In this document: piece after piece, positions 38,005-46,563 of the stretch
How the letters are laid out: each line of letters begins with the position of its first letter
How positions within the stretch are numbered: the first letter of the stretch is position 1
Source of the DNA: Marseilla massiliensis
GTDB taxonomy: Bacteria; Bacteroidota; Bacteroidia; Bacteroidales; Bacteroidaceae
NCBI RefSeq assembly: GCF_016899955.1
Contig: NZ_JACJJL010000003.1
Coordinates: forward strand, 186,001-250,000
Direction: 5' to 3'
DNA: 64,000 nucleotides
Program-made: the position numbers and the translations under genes
Notes under the pieces: model-generated
The model's input: the letters and a program-made list of their open reading frames with translations, nothing else
Databases searched by the model: none
What the model was told of the DNA's origin: nothing

Positions 38005-38930
38005 GTTTATGTATTTTTATTATCATATAATCAGCAAGGGGTAACAATCGGGGCAAAATCGCTCATTATCTTGCAAAGCATTTGTTTCGACAGTTGCGTT
38101 ATGCTCATGAATCTCTCACTGCCTTATCGGGACTTCTTGCTTTGCATTTAGTCTCTTTGTTGCCAGATGCGCTTTCGGTGAAGCCTACTGTCTGTCTTTG
38201 CGTCGACAAGACTTTATTGTTCTATGGCTGAGCTCTGCTGTTTCGTAAAATGTGGGTGTGCCATTGTTGTTATTGCGCATGAATTGTATGGTAAGAATAT
38301 GTTACAATGTCTATTGTTGGGTTGGTTCAGGACTGTTTTAGCCTTCGATTTGGGCGTTTTGAGCCAACGAAACAGCTCGTTTGATGGGCCGGAACGATAG
38401 TTCTTGAAACCCAGTGGGCCTGCTGCCATAATTATTTGGCACACCGATAGTTATGTCTTCGAACCCGAATGGTGAAAAATTTTGATATTATCATGTTGGG
38501 TATGGTGCATTGCCATTGAATCGTCTTGTTGCGTTCAGCCTGCCTTTCTCAATGCCGTTTGTTAGTTTGTGGGCAATTTTCTCAATTGCCAATGGATATT
38601 ACCGACATTTGGTAGTCGGTAATTGGTTTTGTAGCGTCATCGTAGCACTTATCAAAGACTGGTTGATTGTCTAATTGCCGTGGCAGGATGGCATGTTTGC
38701 CTTTGCATTGTCTGTATGCTTTGATATTGCGATTATAATCAAAATGGCGCGCGCATCACTGCGAACGCCACTGTTGTTTATAATAGAAATTTGGATTATA
38801 AAAGGTATGCAAATATATATTTAAAGGGTATTCATATAAATTCATCCGCCTAATGTCGGCGCTTCATTCCTATCGCAAATTTTCAGTGGGTTCGCAGTGG
38901 GCATGATTGCGCAGCATGGCTGTGAGACAA
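38005..38930. other. Gene-free stretch left of the inverted-repeat segment
   Basis: No sizeable gene on either strand. It contains a degenerate 22-bp array at 38346-38411. AT content is higher than in the flanking genes. Confidence 0.5.
38346..38411. repeat. Degenerate 22-bp repeat units
   Basis: Three consecutive 22-base units start at 38346, 38368 and 38390 (cores ATTTGGGCGTTTT, AAACAGCTCGTTT and a worn third). They match the better arrays elsewhere in the window only loosely. Confidence 0.4.
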
Positions 38931-38956
38931 CTTATTGGCATTTTCCATCCAATAAG
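38931..38956 (-). terminator. Hairpin at end of the small leftward transcript
   Basis: CTTATTGG (38931-38938) pairs perfectly with CCAATAAG (38949-38956). It follows the stop of the 33-codon frame by two bases. The T tract is poor. Confidence 0.4.
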
Positions 38957-38958
38957 AC

Positions 38959-39060
38959 TCATGTGTCATTTTCAATGACAATCGATAAAGTTACTGTCTC
39001 TTGCGGAGAGAAGAGCATACATGCCAACACTCGCAGTTTAGAATAAATTGATGAGTACAT
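38959..39060 (-). CDS. Possible 33-aa product of the invertible promoter, tentative
   Basis: On the minus strand an ATG at 39060, about 17 bases after the predicted transcription start of the promoter at 39081-39111, opens MYSSIYSKLRVLACMLFSPQ and ends 13 residues later. The reading frame crosses the left arm of the 21-bp inverted repeat, which encodes LFSPQE. A hairpin follows the stop. The transcript could equally be a non-coding RNA of about 150 bases. Confidence 0.25.
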   Translation of the reverse strand: MYSSIYSKLRVLACMLFSPQETVTLSIVIENDT

Positions 39061-39367
39061 TTCTTGCTGATTATCAGTTACAAAGATAGGCAATATTTTA
39101 TAAATGGCAAAACATTTGTTGATTGTTTTGATAAAATCAATCATTAAAAACCAAACAATCATATTTAAAATATAGTGACACATATTGGTCATTATGCCGC
39201 ATAGGCTTTAATTGTCCATTAATGTGAGATCATTTTATCTCTTGTGTGTGATTCTGAGTTACAATATGTTAAGTATAAATTATTGGGGTATCATGTTTTG
39301 GTTTCATCAATGTCATACATGTTTATTCTGCGTGGATTTGTTGCATTGCTCTTCTCTCCGCAAGAGA
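38997..39367. mobile_element. Candidate invertible promoter segment bounded by 21-bp perfect inverted repeats
   Basis: Bases 38997-39017 (starting TCTCTTGCGGAGAG, ending AAGAGCA) are the exact reverse complement of 39347-39367. Inside are 329 AT-rich bases with a consensus promoter pointing left (39081-39111) and a small palindrome just upstream of it (39120-39143). No target-site duplication flanks the repeats, and no transposase or recombinase is encoded, so an invertible switch acted on by a recombinase elsewhere fits better than a transposon remnant. Inversion itself cannot be seen in one sequence. Confidence 0.6.
39081..39111 (-). promoter_or_regulatory. Perfect-consensus promoter inside the inverted-repeat segment
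   Basis: The minus strand reads TTTG (39108-39111), 19 bases, TATCTTTG (39081-39088). This is an exact match in both boxes and spacing, one of only three such in the window. It fires leftward, away from uvrD, in the present orientation. Confidence 0.75.
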
Positions 39368-39742
39368 AATTCTTAGTGCTAGCTGATGATTATTGCCATT
39401 TAGCACATCTGTGATGAAACACAATATCTAATGATAATTCATTGATATGGGCACCTTTTAAGGCTTTTATGCTGAGTGTTGTGATGGCAATCTCGTAGTG
39501 TTTCTGATGCGAAACACCTCTTCTCGTTTTGTAAAATGCCTCTGTGGTGCTGAGTAAACCATCTCGGCCGATGTGTTTTGTTGTTCATTTGTCGTTTTTT
39601 GTTGAGTGCTATGCTATTTTCCTTTAGGCAGGCCAGTTGTCTGCTATGCAGAATAGTCGGGTCTTTTTTCATGTTTTTTGTCGACACTGCCAAACTGTTT
39701 GGCTATGTGGTTGCCTCTTTATGCTTAAAGTGAACATAAAAT
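39368..39742. other. Gene-free stretch between the inverted-repeat segment and uvrD
   Basis: No gene seen. A hairpin at 39424-39448 (ATATC...AATGA pairing with TCATT...GATAT) lies where a rightward transcript from the inverted segment might end. Confidence 0.45.
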
Positions 39743-39773
39743 TTTGTAATGTGCCCGAATTAGAGTAACTTTG
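39743..39773 (+). promoter_or_regulatory. Promoter for uvrD giving an almost leaderless mRNA
   Basis: TTTG (39743-39746), 19 bases, TAACTTTG (39766-39773) matches the consensus fully. With the -7 box ending about four bases before +1, transcription would start near 39777, two bases before the ATG at 39779. Confidence 0.7.
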
Positions 39774-39778
39774 CGCAA

Positions 39779-42190
39779 ATGAACGAAGATATATTAGGAC
39801 AACTAAATGACAGCCAGCGCGAAGCTGCCGTGTATTGTGATGGTGCCGAGCTTGTGATAGCCGGCGCCGGTTCGGGCAAGACTCGTGTTCTGACATATAA
39901 GATAGCATATCTGTTGCAATCAGGATATCGGCCTTGGAACATTTTGGCTCTGACTTTTACAAACAAGGCTGCAACAGAGATGAAAGAACGAATCAGCAAT
40001 CTTGTTGGCCATGACAAGGCGCGGTTGCTCAGCATGGGCACGTTTCACTCGATATTCTCAAGGATATTGCGTACTGAAGTGTCGCATATTGGTTATGACC
40101 ATAATTTCACGATTTATGACCAAGGCGACTCGAGGTCGTTAATAAAGACGATAATCAAGGAGATGGGGCTTGACGAGAAGCAATATAACAGCTCTTCGGT
40201 AGCCGACCGGATAAGCCTGGCCAAAAACAATCTCCTTACTGCGCATGATTACTCTTCCAGCATACACGTGCGGGAGGATGTAGAGCGTAAGGTACCTGCC
40301 GTGAAAGACGTGTACATGCGCTATGCTGAGCGTTGCCGCCAAGCCAATGCCATGGATTTTGACGACCTGCTGCTTAATACGTATTTGCTGTTTGCCCGGC
40401 ATGAGGATGTGAGGCAGAAGTATGTGGATCGTTTCAGGTATGTGCTTGTAGATGAGTATCAAGACACCAACTATGCACAGCAAGCCATAGTAATGCAACT
40501 CACGCGTGACCATCAGCGTATATGTGCCGTTGGCGACGATGCGCAGAGCATTTATGGGTTCAGGGGGGCCAACATTGACAATATTCTCAACTTCACTAAG
40601 GCTTACGATAACGCTAAGCTTTTCAAACTTGAGCAGAACTATCGTTCCACTCAGATGATTGTCCAGGCTGCCAACAGCCTGATCAGGCACAATGCAAGGC
40701 AGATTCCCAAGAATGTGTTCAGTGACAACGAGAGAGGTGAGAAGGTGGTGTTCAAGCAGGCTTACAGTGACCGTGAGGAGGCGGCCATTGTTTGCAAGGA
40801 AATCAAGCGGATAAAGAGCAGAGAAAAATGTGGATTCGGCGATTTTGCCATTTTGTACCGTACTAATTCGCAAAGCCGGAGCATTGAGGAAGAGTTTCGC
40901 AAGAGTAATGTGCCTTACAGGGTATTCGGTGGCTTGAGTTTCTATCAGCGCAAGGAGATTAAGGACATCATTGCATATTTTAGGCTTGTGGCCAACCCGA
41001 ACGACGAAGAGGCTTTCAGGCGTATAATTAATTACCCTTCACGTGGCATTGGCGACACTACTCTGTCTAAGATTGCCACAACAGCCAACAAGCATGCTTT
41101 GAGCCTGTGGACCGTTGCGTCGCAACCGCTTGTGTTTGGGCTGGAGGCCAATCGAGGCACCTATGCCAAGCTTGAGGCTTTCTGCTCGATGATAAGCGCT
41201 TGGCAGGCTGTTATGCAGTCGGTCGACGCTTATCAGCTTGGGCAGGATATAATAAAGGGGAGCGGCATCAGCAAGGAGATATACGAGAAGCGTGAACCCG
41301 AAGATCTGGCACGGCAAGAGAATGTGTATGAGTTTCTTGCCGGCCTGCAAGACTTTGTGGAAAGCAGGAGGGAGGAAGGTGACGGGGAGCATGTTTATCT
41401 TTCAGACTTCTTGCAGGAGGTTGCTTTGCTCACCGATTTGGACAGCGACAGTGATGGCGACGACAAGGAGCGCGTTGCGCTTATGACAATACACAGTGCC
41501 AAGGGATTGGAATTTCCCAATGTATTCATTGTTGGGTTGGAAGAGAATATCTTCCCTTCGCCAATGAGTTGCTCAAGCCTTAGGGAGCTGGAGGAGGAAC
41601 GCCGCTTGCTATATGTTGCCATGACACGTGCCGAAAAACGCTGTTTCCTCACTTGTGCACAGAACAGGTTCAGGTATGGCAGGGTAGAGTATGGCACTCC
41701 ATCACGATTCTTGCAGGACATAAGCCCTGAATATCTGAAGAAAGATGAGATTTCAACGCCTGCTTCTCCTGCGTATTACAGGGGTGGTGGACAGGCAGAT
41801 GGTGGTTATGGCTCTAAACCGAAATGGATGCAGAATCCACGCCCGGTGGCTTCACAGTTTAAGGCAGACCCGAAGCCTCGTGCTGTGCCTCCACGGCGTG
41901 AGGAAAATGCACCTTCGCCATTTTCGGAAGAGTTTGAGAAGAGGCTCAAAGTGGCTAAGTTGAGGTTGAAACCTGTTACAAAGGCAGAGATAGACGAACT
42001 GACCGCTCCGACGGTTTCTGAAGATGTCGGCATCAGCGTTGGCAATGTCATCGAGCACCAACGCTTTGGCATTGGCACTGTGATACAGTTGGAAGGACGC
42101 GGTGAGAATCTTAAGGCAACCGTACAATTCACAAACTCTGGCACCAAGCAGTTGCTTTTAAAATTTGCAAGGTATAAGATAGTGAAATAA
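39779..42190 (+). CDS. uvrD: ATP-dependent DNA helicase, UvrD/PcrA family
   Basis: The 803-aa superfamily 1A helicase unwinds DNA 3' to 5' in repair and replication restart. Helicase motifs in order are Walker A AGAGSGKT (28-35), LALTFTNKAATEMKERI (Ia), VDEYQDTN (II), VGDDAQSIYGFRGA (III), LEQNYRST (IV), TIHSAKGLEFPNVFIVGLEE (V) and VAMTRAEKR (VI). The C-terminus carries the Tudor-like tail with GNVIEHQRFGIGTVIQLEG. Length is slightly above PcrA. It is transcribed alone and followed by a hairpin. Confidence 0.95.
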   Translation: MNEDILGQLNDSQREAAVYCDGAELVIAGAGSGKTRVLTYKIAYLLQSGYRPWNILALTFTNKAATEMKERISNLVGHDKARLLSMGTFHSIFSRILRTEVSHIGYDHNFTIYDQGDSRSLIKTIIKEMGLDEKQYNSSSVADRISLAKNNLLTAHDYSSSIHVREDVERKVPAVKDVYMRYAERCRQANAMDFDDLLLNTYLLFARHEDVRQKYVDRFRYVLVDEYQDTNYAQQAIVMQLTRDHQRICAVGDDAQSIYGFRGANIDNILNFTKAYDNAKLFKLEQNYRSTQMIVQAANSLIRHNARQIPKNVFSDNERGEKVVFKQAYSDREEAAIVCKEIKRIKSREKCGFGDFAILYRTNSQSRSIEEEFRKSNVPYRVFGGLSFYQRKEIKDIIAYFRLVANPNDEEAFRRIINYPSRGIGDTTLSKIATTANKHALSLWTVASQPLVFGLEANRGTYAKLEAFCSMISAWQAVMQSVDAYQLGQDIIKGSGISKEIYEKREPEDLARQENVYEFLAGLQDFVESRREEGDGEHVYLSDFLQEVALLTDLDSDSDGDDKERVALMTIHSAKGLEFPNVFIVGLEENIFPSPMSCSSLRELEEERRLLYVAMTRAEKRCFLTCAQNRFRYGRVEYGTPSRFLQDISPEYLKKDEISTPASPAYYRGGGQADGGYGSKPKWMQNPRPVASQFKADPKPRAVPPRREENAPSPFSEEFEKRLKVAKLRLKPVTKAEIDELTAPTVSEDVGISVGNVIEHQRFGIGTVIQLEGRGENLKATVQFTNSGTKQLLLKFARYKIVK

Positions 42191-42197
42191 TCGATAA

Positions 42198-42329
42198 TCA
42201 TAAAGCATCATCTTCCGGGCGTTCCGGAAGATGATGCTTTATTTTTGGCAAATGCTTCTTTTTCCTGAGATAAGCCGCTTTCTTTAGTTCGTACTCTTCT
42301 CTGTGCCGTTCAAGAAAGTTGTCTGCCAT
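42198..42329 (-). CDS. 43-aa basic protein coupled to the DUF4270 gene
   Basis: A short frame starts four bases after the DUF4270 stop. It reads MADNFLERHREEYELKKAAY, then LRKKKHLPKIKHHLPERPED and DAL. The MADNFLE start and Lys/Arg-rich body recall small conserved Bacteroidales proteins of unknown role. Its last 13 codons are encoded by the strong hairpin that also ends uvrD from the other side. Tight spacing suggests translational coupling. Function unknown. Confidence 0.6.
   Translation of the reverse strand: MADNFLERHREEYELKKAAYLRKKKHLPKIKHHLPERPEDDAL
42202..42247. terminator. Bidirectional terminator between uvrD and the leftward operon
   Basis: AAAGCATCATCTTCCGG (42202-42218) is exactly complementary to 42224-42240, with a 5-base loop and ATTTTT after it on the plus strand. 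It lies inside the 3' end of the 43-codon gene on the minus strand. Confidence 0.8.
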
Positions 42330-42333
42330 GTTT

Positions 42334-43791
42334 CTATTTCGTTGTTCTGTTGTATATCACGCTGATTGTTATCGGGTCATGTGGATTAGCCGAACCGCCA
42401 ACAAGCCTTGCGCTCTTCAACGACATCTCGTTTGACACGTTTGTTATAGAGGCTGAGGTGCTCCCAGACGAACTCGTTGTGCTTATTGACACAGGCACCA
42501 GCACAACTTTGTTCCAATTTTCAGTGGTTCCATTGTTCTGTTTTGCCTGATACATCCTGCTTATCAGGTTTGATATGTTGTTGAATGTATAAGTATTCTG
42601 GCTGCTGTTGTATGTTCCGATATACGAAGTGCTGTTGTTCGGAACGTTCTTATTCTCAAAGAAACTGTACAAACTGTCCTTGGGAAGCATCAGTACATAC
42701 TCAGGTTCGCCAAAAGCGTCGTCTGATGTCTGGTTCATGCAACTGAATACTATGCGCGCCCCGCTTATGGTGTCGTTCTCATGATTGTACTTTATCTCAT
42801 CGACAGGCAACGTCACTTCAGTGAAAATGCCTGCCGGAGCTTTGATGTGTGTGCATGTATTGTCTGATGCAAGCTCTCTCAAGCGTTGCCGGTCATTGTC
42901 TATGTGGGTGGTTTGCATCACCTCTTCTGTACCCGAGAGAAGCGTGCTGCCTTGATAGATTGAGTCGCCACTCATGTATTTGTAGTGGAACACAAGCTCT
43001 GTGAGGTAGACTTCCGACATCACTCCGAGCCCGTCGGTTGTCTTGATGTAGAATCCCGGGCAAACATTGTGGATGAAGTTATAAGAGTTTCTGAAATTTT
43101 CAGGATCCTCATAATACTTCTGCATGATGTATGTTCCGTAATTCTTATAGGCTTTACCCGATTTGTCACGATACGTTTCGTTAAGTGGTATGGTTACAGA
43201 CTCCATGTTCGTTTTGTCTGTAATCAGGTTTCTTAGGCTGTCGCTGAGGTTTAGGTCAAGCGTCGTATACATCTTGTTCTTCCTGATCGCGTTTGCGTCG
43301 GTTCTCAGCATGCCTGCTGCCTCTGGATCGAAATTAGAGTAATACATTGTTCCCTCTTCTGCGGGCCTTTCCATTTCCAATGCTGTCAACTTCATGGAGT
43401 TTAGAGAATCGCCGATGGAAGAGTAAAAGTAAATCTGCAACCTGCAAGAGTCGGCTATCACATTACCGTCTTCCGTGCTCATTATGCTGTCTTTCTCCGG
43501 AAGGAAAGGGGTACCATCTAATGACTCCAAAATGGCAAATTGGGTGGTATAGTGGCTCGTCACATACGTCCCAGTCTCCGGGTCTTTAATGCGCCCAAGG
43601 TAGCTGTATTGGTTTCTGGATAACACAGAGTCTGCCAAAATAGACCGTGTTGAGACAAAAAACGTGTCTGTCAATATTTCAAAGTGGTCTGCTTCGTTTG
43701 TAAGTGAGTTGCCCAATGTGTCTGTTGTATCATCACATGACAGGAAAGCCAGTGTTGACATGGCTATCCCAAACAGGAACTTTGCTTTCAT
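42334..43791 (-). CDS. DUF4270-family lipoprotein
   Basis: The 485-aa protein has a lipoprotein signal (KFLFGIAMSTLAFLSCDD, Cys19) and matches the DUF4270 pattern of Bacteroidetes secreted lipoproteins: early DTLGNSL and TDTFFVSTRSILADSVLS, YLGRIKDPETGTYVTSHY, then beta-rich repeats and a C-terminal IVIYNRTTK-like strand. Location is the outer leaflet or periplasm; function unknown. It lies between the GT5-like gene and the 43-aa gene and is probably cotranscribed with both, as seen for this family near glycogen synthase-like genes. Confidence 0.82.
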   Translation of the reverse strand: MKAKFLFGIAMSTLAFLSCDDTTDTLGNSLTNEADHFEILTDTFFVSTRSILADSVLSRNQYSYLGRIKDPETGTYVTSHYTTQFAILESLDGTPFLPEKDSIMSTEDGNVIADSCRLQIYFYSSIGDSLNSMKLTALEMERPAEEGTMYYSNFDPEAAGMLRTDANAIRKNKMYTTLDLNLSDSLRNLITDKTNMESVTIPLNETYRDKSGKAYKNYGTYIMQKYYEDPENFRNSYNFIHNVCPGFYIKTTDGLGVMSEVYLTELVFHYKYMSGDSIYQGSTLLSGTEEVMQTTHIDNDRQRLRELASDNTCTHIKAPAGIFTEVTLPVDEIKYNHENDTISGARIVFSCMNQTSDDAFGEPEYVLMLPKDSLYSFFENKNVPNNSTSYIGTYNSSQNTYTFNNISNLISRMYQAKQNNGTTENWNKVVLVPVSISTTSSSGSTSASITNVSNEMSLKSARLVGGSANPHDPITISVIYNRTTK

Positions 43792-43854
43792 CTTGGTCTT
43801 CTTTCTAGATGATATTAACCCTAATAGCTGTATCGTTTTTGTGTATTTGGCTTG

Positions 43855-44661
43855 TTAATCCTGACAGATTCTTTCGTAGAATGCCTCATATTGGTCGGCA
43901 AACTGCTCGCCGGGGTAGTCAAGAAGGGGCACATTGCAACTTTTTGCATAGTCGACCAAACCCGGATAAACAGTTTCGCTGGCCTGTATTATGCCGTCCG
44001 AATAGTCGATGGCAAGCTTGCCCAGTTCTTCAAAACCAAAGTTGTCATCATACTTTTCCAGCAAATTGGCTTTGGCATCCCTGAACTCCAGGCACTTCTT
44101 GAAGTTCTGTCCGAGATCCTTCTTCAGTGCCTTCGAAAAGAGAGAAGTGACTATCTTGGCATTAGCAAAAGACGGCTCTTCTTTGTAAGCTGTCTTTACA
44201 TAGAATGGCACAACAGCCCCCATCCATCCTTGGCAATGAATGATTTCTGGCACCCAGCGCAGTTTTTTCACTGTCTCGAGCACCCCGCGAGCAAAGAATA
44301 TGGCTCTTTCACCATTGTCAGGATAATCTTCCCCCGTTTCATCGACATCCATTTGACGCTTTGTGAAATAGTCGTCATTGTCTATGAAGTAGACTTGTAT
44401 GCGTGACGATTGTATGGAGGCGACTTTAATTATCAGCGGATGATCTGTGTCATTGATAATAAGATTCATTCCCGAAAGGCGGATTACCTCGTGCAACTGC
44501 CCCCGGCGCTCATTGATGTTTCCCCATTTGGGCATGAACGTCCGTATTTCATGGCCTTTCTCTTGTATGGCCTGTGGCAGCTCTCTTCCCATTAGCGAAA
44601 GCTCACTGTCAGGTACGTAAGGTGATATCTCCTGGTTTATGAATAATATTTTTCTTGCCAT
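43855..44661 (-). CDS. Glycogen/starch synthase-like protein, GT5 N-terminal domain only
   Basis: The 268-aa product starts MARKILFINQEISPYVPDSE and continues ELPQAIQEKGHEIRTFMPKWG, which is the N-terminal Rossmann domain of GT5 glycogen synthases (KVGGLGD is replaced by ELSLMGR). The second domain with the E-x7-E retaining glycosyltransferase motif is absent, and the protein ends cleanly. Short homologues of this kind are usual in Bacteroidetes, next to panC. Whether it is catalytic is doubtful, because half of the active-site cleft is missing. Confidence 0.75.
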   Translation of the reverse strand: MARKILFINQEISPYVPDSELSLMGRELPQAIQEKGHEIRTFMPKWGNINERRGQLHEVIRLSGMNLIINDTDHPLIIKVASIQSSRIQVYFIDNDDYFTKRQMDVDETGEDYPDNGERAIFFARGVLETVKKLRWVPEIIHCQGWMGAVVPFYVKTAYKEEPSFANAKIVTSLFSKALKKDLGQNFKKCLEFRDAKANLLEKYDDNFGFEELGKLAIDYSDGIIQASETVYPGLVDYAKSCNVPLLDYPGEQFADQYEAFYERICQD

Positions 44662-44682
44662 TGTTCATCTGTTTATCAACTG

Positions 44683-44690
44683 CAAAGATA
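44683..44690 (-). promoter_or_regulatory. Promoter -7 element for the GT5-like operon
   Basis: TATCTTTG on the minus strand, 21 bases before the ATG at 44661. No clear -33 element. Confidence 0.5.
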
Positions 44691-44842
44691 CAAAATTTAT
44701 TTGATATTTGAGTATTAGGCAATGCCTTTTATGAAAAAAAGGCTTTTCTTGGCTATATTTTCCATGTATTCTTTTTTAGTTTGCCAAAAAAGTTGTTATT
44801 TTGCAGCGAATTTGTAGTATAGCGTTTAAAACGTTGTTAGAA

Positions 44843-45691
44843 ATGAAAATTTTTCATAAGAATGTGGATTTGCAAAACGAACTATTCGCAGTTCGCAAGC
44901 TAGGCAAGACCGTTGGCCTTGTTCCAACAATGGGGGCTCTCCATGAAGGTCATGCTTCGCTGGTGAGACGGTGTGTTTCGGAGAATGACGTTACAGTTGT
45001 CTCTGTGTTTGTTAATCCTACACAGTTTAACGACAAGAACGATTTGCAGAGCTATCCCCGCGATTTGGATGCGGATTGCAAGTTGTTGGAGTCATGCGGG
45101 GCCGATATTGTTTTTGCCCCTTCGGTTGAAGAAATGTATCCCCAGCCCGATACGCGTCATTTTGAATTCCCGCCTATAACGACGGTGATGGAAGGTGCCC
45201 ATCGTCCCGGTCACTTCAATGGCGTGTGCCAGGTGGTAAGCCGTTTGTTTTATATCGTGCGCCCCCAAAGGGCATATTTCGGTGAGAAAGACTGGCAGCA
45301 AATAGCTGTTGTCAAGGCGATGGTGAAAAGCCTCGGCCTGGATGTGGCGATTGTTGAGTGTCCGATTGTGCGTGATGCCGACGGTTTGGCCCGTTCAAGC
45401 CGCAATTCGTTGCTTTCAGCAGATGAGCGTTCGATTGCCCCGGAGATATTTAAGCAATTGAAACAGAGCATAGAGTATTCCAAGGGCCATACGGTGGATG
45501 AGACCCACAAATATGTAGTGGATGGCATAAATTCTGTCGACGGGTTGGATGTCGAGTATTTTTCGATTGTCAACGGAGACACCCTCCAAGACGTAAGTTC
45601 GTGGGATGACGCTCCTCACGTTGTTGGTTGCATTACCGTTTATTGCGGAAAGCGCCCTGTAAGGCTTATCGATCACATAAAATATAAATAG
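44843..45691 (+). CDS. panC: Pantothenate synthetase
   Basis: The 282-aa ligase joins pantoate and beta-alanine with ATP. It has the nucleotide-binding [12 protein letters not shown] (residues 30-41, HxGH), [19 protein letters not shown], the pantoate segment [14 protein letters not shown], and [12 protein letters not shown] with RSSRNSLL near the C-terminal domain. The ATG at 44843 is preferred to an upstream start that adds unrelated residues. panD follows after two bases. Confidence 0.96.
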   Translation: MKIFHKNVDLQNELFAVRKLGKTVGLVPTMGALHEGHASLVRRCVSENDVTVVSVFVNPTQFNDKNDLQSYPRDLDADCKLLESCGADIVFAPSVEEMYPQPDTRHFEFPPITTVMEGAHRPGHFNGVCQVVSRLFYIVRPQRAYFGEKDWQQIAVVKAMVKSLGLDVAIVECPIVRDADGLARSSRNSLLSADERSIAPEIFKQLKQSIEYSKGHTVDETHKYVVDGINSVDGLDVEYFSIVNGDTLQDVSSWDDAPHVVGCITVYCGKRPVRLIDHIKYK

Positions 45692-45693
45692 AG

Positions 45694-46038
45694 ATGATGA
45701 TAGAGGTTCTTAAGTCCAAGTTGCATTGCGTTACAGTTACCGAGGCCAATCTCAACTATATGGGGAGCATCACCATTGATGAAGACCTCATGGATGCTGC
45801 CGGCATGATAGCGGGAGAGAAGGTCCAGATTGTCGATAACAATAACGGTGAGCGGTTTGAGACATATATTATTAAAGGAGAGCGTGGTTCGGGGGCTATT
45901 TGCCTCAACGGTGCAGCTGCGCGCAAAGTCCAGGTTGGTGATGTTTGCATAATAATATCATACGCCCTGATGGATTTTGAGGAGGCGAAGTCGTATAAGC
46001 CCACGATAGTGTTTCCAAAAGAAGGTAACAGGCTTTAG
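45694..46038 (+). CDS. panD: Aspartate 1-decarboxylase precursor
   Basis: The 114-aa proenzyme makes beta-alanine for the PanC reaction. The self-cleavage site Gly-Ser is in YMGSITID (Ser25 counting from the first ATG), which becomes the pyruvoyl group. Downstream are [15 protein letters not shown] and the conserved [12 protein letters not shown]. Either of two adjacent ATGs may be used. A strong terminator follows. Confidence 0.96.
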   Translation: MMIEVLKSKLHCVTVTEANLNYMGSITIDEDLMDAAGMIAGEKVQIVDNNNGERFETYIIKGERGSGAICLNGAAARKVQVGDVCIIISYALMDFEEAKSYKPTIVFPKEGNRL

Positions 46039-46056
46039 CTGCCGGTGGCCTGTACG

Positions 46057-46098
46057 GAAAATCCCGATTGCACGACAATGCCTGCAATCGGGATTTTC
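46057..46098. terminator. Bidirectional terminator between panD and mmdC
   Basis: GAAAATCCCGATTGCA (46057-46072) is exactly complementary to 46083-46098, with a 10-base loop. The A and T runs at the stem base suit both strands. Confidence 0.8.
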
Positions 46099-46118
46099 GT
46101 TTGGGTAAGATAGTCAAC

Positions 46119-46553
46119 TTATTCGATGGCTACCAATACGTCGCCTTCCATGACGCTTTGGCCGGGCTGCACCAATATGGCGCTAACTTTTCCGCCCTTC
46201 TCGGCGTCAAGGTTGTTGGCCATCTTCATGGCTTCGAGCACGACAACAGTGTCGCCTGCCTTGATTTCATCGCCCACAGCGACCTTAATCTCAGTGATGA
46301 CGCCTGGCAATGGGGCTTTTACGGCATTCTGGTAATTTGCCTTAACTGCGCCGCCGCCGGCCTCCTCCTGGCTTGCAGTTGCTTGTGCAGCCACAGGTGC
46401 GACCTTTACCTTGGGCTTTTCGGGCTTGGCTTCTTCCTCCATTTCCACCTTGTACGTTTCGCCGTTGACGATGACAGTAGCCACGTTGCCTTCTATGGCA
46501 TCAATGTTCACCTCGTATTTATTCCCGTTGATAGTATATTTGTATTCTTTCAT
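46119..46553 (-). CDS. mmdC: Biotin carboxyl carrier subunit of the methylmalonyl-CoA decarboxylase group
   Basis: The 144-aa protein has an N-terminal beta domain (YKYTINGNKYEVNID), a Pro/Ala/Glu linker (about residues 40-75), and a biotinyl domain with VLEAMKMAN, biotin on Lys110. It carries CO2 between the carboxyltransferase and its partner. It is the last gene of the mce-mmdA operon. A role in acetyl- or propionyl-CoA carboxylation instead of decarboxylation cannot be excluded; no beta membrane subunit is in the window. Confidence 0.88.
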   Translation of the reverse strand: MKEYKYTINGNKYEVNIDAIEGNVATVIVNGETYKVEMEEEAKPEKPKVKVAPVAAQATASQEEAGGGAVKANYQNAVKAPLPGVITEIKVAVGDEIKAGDTVVVLEAMKMANNLDAEKGGKVSAILVQPGQSVMEGDVLVAIE

Positions 46554-46563
46554 GTCTTATGGC

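Noticed and set aside
38997-39367. Transposon remnant (MITE) reading of the 21-bp inverted repeats
   Set aside because: No direct target duplication is visible outside the arms and the interior carries a perfect promoter. An invertible segment explains more, though a MITE is not fully excluded.
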